Source: Algisphaera agarilytica (GTDB lineage: Bacteria; Planctomycetota; Phycisphaerae; Phycisphaerales; Phycisphaeraceae). From it: a DNA stretch of 64,000 nucleotides. This document shows, piece after piece, positions 58,308-64,000 of the stretch (the first letter of the stretch is position 1; each line of letters starts with the position of its first letter). The stretch is from assembly GCF_014207595.1 (NCBI RefSeq), contig NZ_JACHGY010000001.1:3478836-3542835 (forward strand), read 5' to 3'. A program made the position numbers and the translations under genes. The notes under the pieces were generated by a model. It was not told the origin of the DNA and did no database searches. It was given only the letters and a program-made list of their open reading frames with translations.

Positions 58308-58610
58308 TTGTCCGTTGTGAGTCGCCCCCACTCTACCAAAACCGACGCTTTCATGGCATTTTCTCACCCGATCCGCCGCAAGGTGGTGGAGATGCTCGGC
58401 GAGAATGAATTGACCGTAGGCGAGCTGGCCGAGCCGTTCAAGGTCAGCATGCCCGCGATGTCGCAGCACCTGCAGGTCTTGCGGAAGGCCAAGGTGGTCC
58501 GCCAACGCCGTCTGGGCCGACAGCGGGTGTATCGGCTCAACCCCGGGCCGATCCGTGAAGTGGCGGAGTGGTCGATCAAGGTGGCCGAGGCGGCCGAGCA
58601 AGAAGACTAA
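58308..58610 (+). CDS. ArsR-family winged-helix transcriptional regulator
   Basis: About 100 residues. KTDAFMAFSHPIRRKVVEML, GENELTVGELAEPFKVSMPA, MSQHLQVLRKAKVVRQRRLG and QRVYRLNPGPIREVAEWSIK give the typical winged helix. The classical ELCVC-type metal motif is absent (GENELTVGEL instead), so metal sensing is not supported. The start is uncertain: TTG 58308, GTG 58317 or ATG 58353; the last would cut the first helix. It is divergent from the efflux genes and probably represses them. The palindrome CTTAAG lies in the 22-bp spacer. Confidence 0.87.
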   Translation: MSVVSRPHSTKTDAFMAFSHPIRRKVVEMLGENELTVGELAEPFKVSMPAMSQHLQVLRKAKVVRQRRLGRQRVYRLNPGPIREVAEWSIKVAEAAEQED

Positions 58611-58783
58611 CGCGTCAGCAGACACGCCTGGACCATCGGCGGCGGTTCCCTTGAGACGTTTGTGATGGGCCGTGGCGGGCGATAAACTGCTTGGCTCGAA
58701 ACTCTGGCTCGCTTGTTGCGTCGGTGTTTCCGTCATCCCCATAAGCCGGGCGGTTCCCCTGCCCCCCGAACCGGACCGTTCCC

Positions 58784-59656
58784 ATGCAGCACGCGATCGA
58801 CAAAGCCGCCGCCCTCGTCGAGGCCCACGCCTACATCCGCCAGTTCGCGGGTGCCGTGGTCGTCGTGAAAATCGGCGGCTCGATCATGGACGAGCCCGAC
58901 ACCCTCGCCTCTCTGGTGCAGGACGTCTGCTTCATGGCCAGCGTGGGCATGCGCCCCATCATGGTCCACGGCGGGGGCAAGGCGATCAACGCCGCGATGG
59001 GCCAGGCGGGGCTCGAAGCGCAGTTCGTGCAGGGGCGGCGCTACACGGATGACCGCACACTGGCGATCGCCGAGCACGTGCTCGTGAACCAGATCAACAA
59101 GGGCATCGTCGAGACCGTCGGAACCTACGGCGCCAAAGGCCTGGGGCTGCACAGCCTCTCGAGCTGCGTGGTGTTCGGCAAGGTGCTCAAGCTCGACGGC
59201 GAAGAGGGCCGTAAGATCGACATCGGCCTGGTCGGCGAGGTCGAACGGGTCAACGCCGAGGTGCTCAGCGCAGTGCTGGATGCGGGCATCATCCCCGTCA
59301 TCGCGCCGATCGCTCGGGATGCGGCGGGCGGGAAACTCAACATCAACGCCGACTCGGTGGCCGGTCACGTGGCCGCCGCGATCAACGCCGAGAAGCTCGT
59401 GCTGGTGTCCGACACCCACGGCATCCGCCGTAGCGAGGATGTCAACGACCTGGCCAGCCACCTGACCCGTGCGGAGATCGATGAACTGATCCAGTCCGGC
59501 ATCATCTCCGCGGGCATGCTGCCGAAGGTGGAGGCTAGCCTGACCGCGGTGGGCGCGGGCGTCCGTAAAGCCCACATCATCGACGGCCGTATCCCCCACT
59601 CGCTGCTGCTGGAGGTCTACACCGAAAGCGGCATCGGCACCGAAATCGTGCTCTGA
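58784..59656 (+). CDS. argB: Acetylglutamate kinase
   Basis: 290 residues. Phosphorylates N-acetylglutamate in arginine synthesis. Seen: FAGAVVVVKIGGSIMDEPDT, CFMASVGMRPIMVHGGGKAI, RYTDDRTLAIAEHVLVNQIN, IPVIAPIARDAAGGKLNINA, DSVAGHVAAAINAEKLVLVS and a C-terminal GTEIVL end. The N-terminal helix (HAIDKAAALVEAHAYIRQF) is like that of arginine-inhibited hexameric forms, so feedback control is plausible. It is followed by repeats and argF. Confidence 0.95.
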   Translation: MQHAIDKAAALVEAHAYIRQFAGAVVVVKIGGSIMDEPDTLASLVQDVCFMASVGMRPIMVHGGGKAINAAMGQAGLEAQFVQGRRYTDDRTLAIAEHVLVNQINKGIVETVGTYGAKGLGLHSLSSCVVFGKVLKLDGEEGRKIDIGLVGEVERVNAEVLSAVLDAGIIPVIAPIARDAAGGKLNINADSVAGHVAAAINAEKLVLVSDTHGIRRSEDVNDLASHLTRAEIDELIQSGIISAGMLPKVEASLTAVGAGVRKAHIIDGRIPHSLLLEVYTESGIGTEIVL

Positions 59657-59671
59657 GAATGTAATTCGCGA

Positions 59672-59711
59672 TTTGGTGATTTGGCGAATGAGTAAATGCC
59701 AAATCACCAAA
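59672..59711. other. Long perfect hairpin between argB and argF
   Basis: TTTGGTGATTTGGC / GCCAAATCACCAAA, a 14-bp perfect inverted repeat with a 12-nt loop, starting 15 bp after the argB stop. No T-run follows, so it may be an mRNA processing or stability element rather than a terminator. Confidence 0.65.
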
Positions 59712-59751
59712 CTGCTTTCATCTTGAGCAGCACTGACCACAAAAACGAATC

Positions 59752-59795
59752 CCTAAATCGCCCAATCACCAAATCACCCAATCGCTCAATACACC
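59752..59795. repeat. Octamer repeat run (AATCACC type) abutting the argF start codon
   Basis: Units such as AATCGCCC, AATCACCA, AATCACCC and AATCGCTC follow one another up to the argF ATG. The unit matches the right arm of the hairpin at 59698-59711. Confidence 0.6.
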
Positions 59796-60707
59796 ATGCG
59801 ACACTTCCTCACCATCGCGGATCAACACCCCGACACGATCAAGCACATGCTCGAAGTGGGCATCAGGCTCCGTGACGAGCGTCAGCGGGGCGTCGCCAAC
59901 GAGCCGGTGCTGGCGGGCAAGACGCTGGCGATGCTGTTTCAGAAGCCATCGCTGCGCACGCGGGTGAGTTTCGAGCAGGCGATGTACGAGCTGGGCGGAA
60001 ACGCCATCGTGCTCGGGCAGAACGAGGTCGGGCTCGGCACGCGCGAGTCCGTCGGCGACGTGACGCGTGTCCTCTGCGGGATGGTCCACGGCATCGCAGC
60101 CCGGGTGTTCAAGCACGAGCACCTCGTGGAGATGTCCAATTCCGCCACCGCTCCGATCGTCAACATGCTCTCGGACTTCTCCCACCCCGCTCAGGCGTTG
60201 GCGGATGCGATGACGATCATCGACGAGTTCTCGCCCTCGCCCGAGGTCGGCGGCGTTGACGTGTCGGGTAAGACCGTGGCTTTTGTTGGCGACGGGAACA
60301 ACGTCGCCCGCAGCCTGGCGGCCATCTGCAAAGTCCTGGGCATGAACTTTGTCCTCGCCAGCCCCGAGGGCTATGAGTTGCCCGATGACGGCTTTATCCA
60401 GTTGACCCGCGACCCCGAAGAAGCGGTGGAGGGGGCGGACGTGATTTACGCCGACACCTTCGTCTCGATGGGCGAAGAGGGCGAGAAAGACGAGAAGCTC
60501 AAGGCGTTCGAAGGCTTCCAGATCAACCGGCCGTTGGTCAACAAGGCGAGCGAACACGCGATCGTGCTGCACTGCCTGCCCGCCTACCGCGGGATCGAAA
60601 TCACCGATCAGGTGATGGACGGCCCACGCAGCCGGGTGTTCTCTCAGGCGCACAACCGGCTCCACGCCCAGAAGGGCTTGCTGGCAGTCTTGCTGGGCGG
60701 GGTCTGA
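59796..60707 (+). CDS. argF: Ornithine carbamoyltransferase
   Basis: 303 residues. Makes citrulline from ornithine and carbamoyl phosphate. Seen: MLFQKPSLRTRVSFEQAMYE (carbamoyl-phosphate loop; the usual S-T-R-T reads S-L-R-T), HGIAARVFKHEHLVEM, MLSDFSHPAQALADAMTIID (HPxQ), VAFVGDGNNVARSLAAICKV, DVIYADTFVSMGEEGEKDEK and IVLHCLPAYRGIEIT (ornithine Cys; YRG in place of the commoner HRG). N-acetylornithine carbamoyltransferase is less likely because HCLP is kept. It has no ribosome site but a repeat run before the ATG. Confidence 0.94.
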   Translation: MRHFLTIADQHPDTIKHMLEVGIRLRDERQRGVANEPVLAGKTLAMLFQKPSLRTRVSFEQAMYELGGNAIVLGQNEVGLGTRESVGDVTRVLCGMVHGIAARVFKHEHLVEMSNSATAPIVNMLSDFSHPAQALADAMTIIDEFSPSPEVGGVDVSGKTVAFVGDGNNVARSLAAICKVLGMNFVLASPEGYELPDDGFIQLTRDPEEAVEGADVIYADTFVSMGEEGEKDEKLKAFEGFQINRPLVNKASEHAIVLHCLPAYRGIEITDQVMDGPRSRVFSQAHNRLHAQKGLLAVLLGGV

Positions 60708-60753
60708 GTTCTCGTGATGTCCGACGGTGGGGCGTGGTAACCTTTGGGTAGCG

Positions 60754-61221
60754 ATGTCTGAGGAAACGCCCAACCAACCCGAACCGCCGCACCGCGTCAT
60801 GATCGTGGTGGGGTCGCACCTGCGTGCCGAGGAGGCCGACCGGCCGCTCGCGTACCGGATGGTTGAAGAGATCGAAGAGTGGAAAGAGCGGCATGAGGCG
60901 AAGCTCGGCGTTGAGATCGAGCCCATCGTCTGCACCGATCTCTGGTACCTGAATCACGAAGACCTGCGTTCCCTACCCACGATCTGCATCGGAGGGCCAG
61001 GAGTGAATGCTTTGTCGGCCTACCTCGCTCAGCACCTGTCCGATGAAAACCGCGAAGCGGATGTGCTGTTACAGATCGACCCCGATTTCACGGACTTGCA
61101 GGCGTGCATCTGGGGAACCGACCACGAACTCACGTCTCACGGCTTGCAGCTTTTTGTTGATCGGTATCTCGACGCCTATCTCCGTGCCGTGGCCACGCAG
61201 GTCGAGCCGCGGGCGGAGTGA
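60754..61221 (+). CDS. Conserved-looking cytoplasmic protein of unknown function
   Basis: 155 residues, alpha/beta pattern: RVMIVVGSHLRAEEADRPLA, YRMVEEIEEWKERHEAKLGV, IEPIVCTDLWYLNHEDLRSL, PTICIGGPGVNALSAYLAQH, EADVLLQIDPDFTDLQACIW, GTDHELTSHGLQLFVDRYLD. IGGPGVNA looks like a nucleotide- or phosphate-binding loop. No family was recognised. The ATG at 60754 follows argF by 46 bp, perhaps as the last gene of the arginine unit. Confidence 0.75.
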   Translation: MSEETPNQPEPPHRVMIVVGSHLRAEEADRPLAYRMVEEIEEWKERHEAKLGVEIEPIVCTDLWYLNHEDLRSLPTICIGGPGVNALSAYLAQHLSDENREADVLLQIDPDFTDLQACIWGTDHELTSHGLQLFVDRYLDAYLRAVATQVEPRAE

Positions 61222-61349
61222 GAAGCGGCCCGGCAAGCGGATGGATCCTGAAAGGGCGCGGCGTATCTGAGCCGACTCGGTGACGATAGGTTTTCAGTAC
61301 ACTACTCCAGCGATCGGGTCAGTTACCTCGACGCCTGGAGTTTTGAATC

Positions 61350-61778
61350 ATGGCACGCTTTCACCTGCTACTTGTCTGCACCGGCAACACCTGTCGCTCG
61401 CCGATGGCCGAGGTGTTGGCGAAGAAGATCCTCGAAGACCAGCCGGGTGTGGTGGTTGGCTCGGCGGGGGTTTTTGCGGGGCCTGGCCAACCCGCGAGCG
61501 CCGAAGCCGTCGAGGCCATGAAGGCGATGGGGCTCGACCTCAGCCAGCACCGCTCTCAGCCGTTAACGCCCGAACTCCTGGAACAGGTCGATCAGATCTA
61601 CACCATGACCGAGTCCCATCGTCAGGCGGTCTTGGCACAAGCCCCCGGGGCGATCGACAAGGTTCAACGGCTAGATCTGGACGGCGACATCAGCGACCCG
61701 TTCGGTGCAAGTCTTCCGGTGTATCAAGAAACCGCCGAGCAGATCAAGCGGGCTCTGGAAGCCAGACTCAAGCAGTAG
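61350..61778 (+). CDS. Low-molecular-weight protein tyrosine phosphatase
   Basis: 142 residues. The P-loop is FHLLLVCTGNTCRSPMAEVL with Cys10 and Arg16 (CX5R), followed by VGSAGVFAGPGQPASAEAVE and HRSQPLTPELLEQVDQIYTM. A C-terminal SDPFGASLPVYQE holds the general-acid Asp. LMW phosphatases of this type dephosphorylate tyrosine kinases or phosphoarginine; arsenate reductase activity is less likely given the CTGNTCRS loop. Size is normal. Confidence 0.92.
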   Translation: MARFHLLLVCTGNTCRSPMAEVLAKKILEDQPGVVVGSAGVFAGPGQPASAEAVEAMKAMGLDLSQHRSQPLTPELLEQVDQIYTMTESHRQAVLAQAPGAIDKVQRLDLDGDISDPFGASLPVYQETAEQIKRALEARLKQ

Positions 61779-61882
61779 CCGGGGCGGGAAAACCAGCGCA
61801 TCTTGTCGTCTCGATGGAATCGGGGTGCGGCTTTCGTCCTGCGCGTTTATGATGGAACCTTATTCCACGGAACCGCCTGACT

Positions 61883-63157
61883 ATGCCTGATTCTGCCCAC
61901 CGCGTCCGCCTCGAAGGCGTCGATTTCTCCACCGCATTCCCGACGCTGCGGCTGTTTGAATCTTTTCGGATGGCGCTGCAGCCTTCGAAAATTCTTTTGG
62001 GGCTGCTGATGCTCCTGCTGATTTATTTCGGCGGGGTGGGCCTGGACTTTATCTGGGGTGAACAGCAAGGCGACAACGGCCGGACCTACCGCATCTTCGA
62101 GTCCACGCTCAATCTGGAGCTGGCTTACTTCCACGCGTTAATCAACTCTGCGGCGAGCCTGGACCTTGGACTGGCTGCGCTGTCGAACCCCGCGTCGACC
62201 AGCCCGGGCATGATCGGGGCGCTCCACGGGATGATCGTGGATGCGCCCGCAAAAGTCTGGGCACAGCACCCCGCCTTCTTTGTGATCCTCGTCTCCTACG
62301 TCCTCACCATCAAGATGGTGCTTGGCGGAGCGATCGCCCGGCTCGCGGCGACTCAGGCCTGCGGCGGGATAAACGTGGGCCTCTTCGAAACGGCACGATT
62401 CACCGGTCCCCGCGTGGTCTGGTACGTGGTGTCTCCGCTGATCCCGCTTTTCGTCGCGGGGGTTATCTGGCTCGTGCTGGCGGTGTCGGGTTGGGTCTTG
62501 TTCAACCTGCCGGGGCTGAACGTGATCGGCGGATTGCTGTTCTGGCTGATGCTGTTTGGCGGGTTTGTGGCGGCGTGCTGCGTGGTGTTCGCCGCGTTGG
62601 GCTCGGGGATGTTGCCGTCGGCGCTCGCGGTCGAAGGCACCGATGCGTTTGACGTGGTGTCTCGAGTCTTCACCTTCCTGCTGTACCGCCCGGTGCGTTA
62701 CCTGATCCTCACGGCGGTCATGCTGGTCTACGGCGCTTTCACCTATCTCATCGTGGGCTTGATTGTGTTCCTGACCCTGTGGTTCACCCGCTCCGCCGCG
62801 GGCATCTGGGTGGACGGCTTTGATCAGCTGCTTCCGGTGGCTCAACTCGGCCAGCCTCTGGGGGCACTCGACACCGAAGGCCTGTCGACCTCCGAGAAAG
62901 CCACGTCGTGGCTGATCCGCGTCTGGTCGGCGCTCTTGTTTGGCGTCTCCATCGCTTACGCCGCCAGCTACTTCTTTACGGCTCAGACGTGGCTTTACCT
63001 GCTGCTCCGCCGTGATGTCGACGGCACCGACTTCGAGGAATACGCGGCGGAAGAAGATGCGGGGCGAACCGTCGTCCCGTCCTCGGCGACGGCCAGTGAA
63101 AAGATCGATCCCGATGGGCCCGGCGACACCGGCAGCCAAGACGATGCGGATGCATAA
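61883..63157 (+). CDS. Multi-spanning membrane protein of unknown function
   Basis: 424 residues with six to eight hydrophobic helices (KILLGLLMLLLIYFGGVGLD, AFFVILVSYVLTIKMVLGGA, VWYVVSPLIPLFVAGVIWLV, FNLPGLNVIGGLLFWLMLFG, YLILTAVMLVYGAFTYLIVG, AYAASYFFTAQTWLYLLLRR) and an acidic, polar C-terminus. No transport or enzyme motif was recognised. Its end overlaps the start of the next lipoprotein gene by 14 bp, suggesting co-expression. Confidence 0.82.
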   Translation: MPDSAHRVRLEGVDFSTAFPTLRLFESFRMALQPSKILLGLLMLLLIYFGGVGLDFIWGEQQGDNGRTYRIFESTLNLELAYFHALINSAASLDLGLAALSNPASTSPGMIGALHGMIVDAPAKVWAQHPAFFVILVSYVLTIKMVLGGAIARLAATQACGGINVGLFETARFTGPRVVWYVVSPLIPLFVAGVIWLVLAVSGWVLFNLPGLNVIGGLLFWLMLFGGFVAACCVVFAALGSGMLPSALAVEGTDAFDVVSRVFTFLLYRPVRYLILTAVMLVYGAFTYLIVGLIVFLTLWFTRSAAGIWVDGFDQLLPVAQLGQPLGALDTEGLSTSEKATSWLIRVWSALLFGVSIAYAASYFFTAQTWLYLLLRRDVDGTDFEEYAAEEDAGRTVVPSSATASEKIDPDGPGDTGSQDDADA

Positions 63158-64000
63158 CCCCACGCGCCGCGGTTTCCTGGCGGGTTGGTTGTTCCTTCTG
63201 GTCAGCCTTGGATTGATGTCCTGCGGCGAGCCGCGGGAAGCCGGTTTCTCCGACGATCAGCTCCGCATTGTTTCGCTTGCCCCCGCCATCACGCACACGC
63301 TCAATGAAATCGGCTTGCGCGACGCGATCGTCGCGGTGGGCGAGGGCGATGAACTGGCGGCTTTGGGGACGCCCAGCCTCGGCCGGTATGTCGATCTGGA
63401 CCTTGAGCGACTGGCCACGTTGGCTCCGACACATGTGCTTGCCATGACCGGGCAGGCCGGTCTGCCCGAAGGTGTGAATCGGATGGCCGGGCAGGGGCGT
63501 TTTGTGTTGGTGGACCTGGCGTATCCGGGTGGCGTGGAGAGCAGCATCGGATTTATCGATGAGGTCGGCGCAGCCATCGACCGGGAGGACCGCACGTCAC
63601 CGTTGACGCAGGGCATGCGAGAACGCCTGGCGGCGATCGCGGAGCTGACCGCGGAGCGTGAGCGTCCGAGGGCGCTAATGGTTTTTAATCTGGAACGCGT
63701 CATGGCGTCGGGGCCAAACACGGTCAACGACGCGTTGCTGCAGATCGCGGGAGGAGAAAACGCCGCTTCGGAAGCGACCGTGACCGCGCCGGTTTACGAC
63801 CGCGAGGCCTTGCGGGCGTTGGCCCCCGAAGTCATCTTCTTGCTCATGCCCGGCGAGCCGCCCCTCGACGGGGCGGACGATCCCCGGCTGTCGGGATTGC
63901 GTGGCTTGGGCATCCCGGCCGTGGAGAACGAACGGGTGTATCTGCTCAACGACCCGGCGGTGCTGATCCCCGGCCCGTCGATGGTCTATACGGCGGTGTC
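63144..64000 (+). CDS. ABC-type metal/cobalamin binding lipoprotein (BtuF/FepB-like), partial
   Basis: 285 complete codons before the window ends. MRMHNPTRRGFLAGWLFLLV and LGLMSC give a lipobox. The mature part is of the helical-backbone (type III) binding-protein class: LRIVSLAPAITHTLNEIGLR, IVAVGEGDELAALGTPSLGR, VDLDLERLATLAPTHVLAMT, FVLVDLAYPGGVESSIGFID, ALRALAPEVIFLLMPGEPPL. Such proteins deliver iron-siderophore, haem or vitamin B12. It starts 14 bp inside the preceding gene (second ATG at 63150). The permease and ATPase genes are presumably further on. Confidence 0.85.
   Translation, partial: MRMHNPTRRGFLAGWLFLLVSLGLMSCGEPREAGFSDDQLRIVSLAPAITHTLNEIGLRDAIVAVGEGDELAALGTPSLGRYVDLDLERLATLAPTHVLAMTGQAGLPEGVNRMAGQGRFVLVDLAYPGGVESSIGFIDEVGAAIDREDRTSPLTQGMRERLAAIAELTAERERPRALMVFNLERVMASGPNTVNDALLQIAGGENAASEATVTAPVYDREALRALAPEVIFLLMPGEPPLDGADDPRLSGLRGLGIPAVENERVYLLNDPAVLIPGPSMVYTAV

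Overview
The window is GC-rich, densely coded bacterial DNA, most likely from a marine planctomycete of the class Phycisphaerae. Two secreted proteins end in PEP-CTERM sorting signals. Several zinc-ribbon, helix-turn-helix and membrane proteins of the type common in planctomycetes sit between housekeeping genes. A central cluster is dedicated to red-algal agar sugars. An agar-degrading, Algisphaera-like organism would fit, but that name is an inference. No prophage, insertion sequence or CRISPR array was seen.

Layout. 1-11.2 kb is mostly core metabolism: partial manA, ispG, a zinc-ribbon membrane protein, bioF, an HU protein, def, fmt, accA, tyrA, a secreted coiled-coil protein and proC. 11.3-17.3 kb holds a secreted DUF5060-type glycan-active protein, a UbiD decarboxylase, a lipoprotein with a mutarotase-like fold and a repeat-type secreted protein. 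17.4-30.6 kb holds sppA, a CAU-anticodon tRNA, an NfeD protein, speA, two PEP-CTERM proteins, carA, psd, a HTH membrane protein, a metallophosphoesterase, pheA and two related multi-spanning membrane proteins. 31-32.6 kb holds an exodeoxyribonuclease III and a membrane protein.

32.6-45.2 kb is the highlight. It contains a GH117 neoagarobiose hydrolase, a SnoaL-like protein, two GH2 enzymes, an aldehyde dehydrogenase, a zinc alcohol dehydrogenase, a KduD-like reductase, a 3,6-anhydro-L-galactonate cycloisomerase and a GntR regulator. Together they can cut neoagaro-oligosaccharides to galactose and 3,6-anhydro-L-galactose (AHG). They can then carry AHG through anhydrogalactonate, 2-keto-3-deoxy-L-galactonate and a 2,5-diketo intermediate to 2-keto-3-deoxy-D-gluconate. 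None of the glycosidases has a visible signal peptide. Agarases, transporters, KDG kinase and KDPG aldolase are not in the window.

45.2-64 kb returns to core genes: an enoyl-CoA hydratase, coaD, a degenerate metallo-beta-lactamase-fold protein, a P-loop kinase, an M20 peptidase, ilvD, a membrane phosphatase, recG, an FMN reductase, an HlyD/TolC efflux pair with an ArsR regulator, argB, argF, a LMW phosphatase, a membrane protein and a partial metal/cobalamin-type ABC binding lipoprotein.

Two patterns recur outside coding DNA. Many genes have a TANNNT box 6-8 nt before the ATG, which implies leaderless mRNAs. Locus-specific 7-8 bp tandem repeats abut several start codons. The convergent gap at 6965-7181 holds only weak inverted repeats and no gene. 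The gap at 46162-46433 shows nothing except the coaD -10 box.
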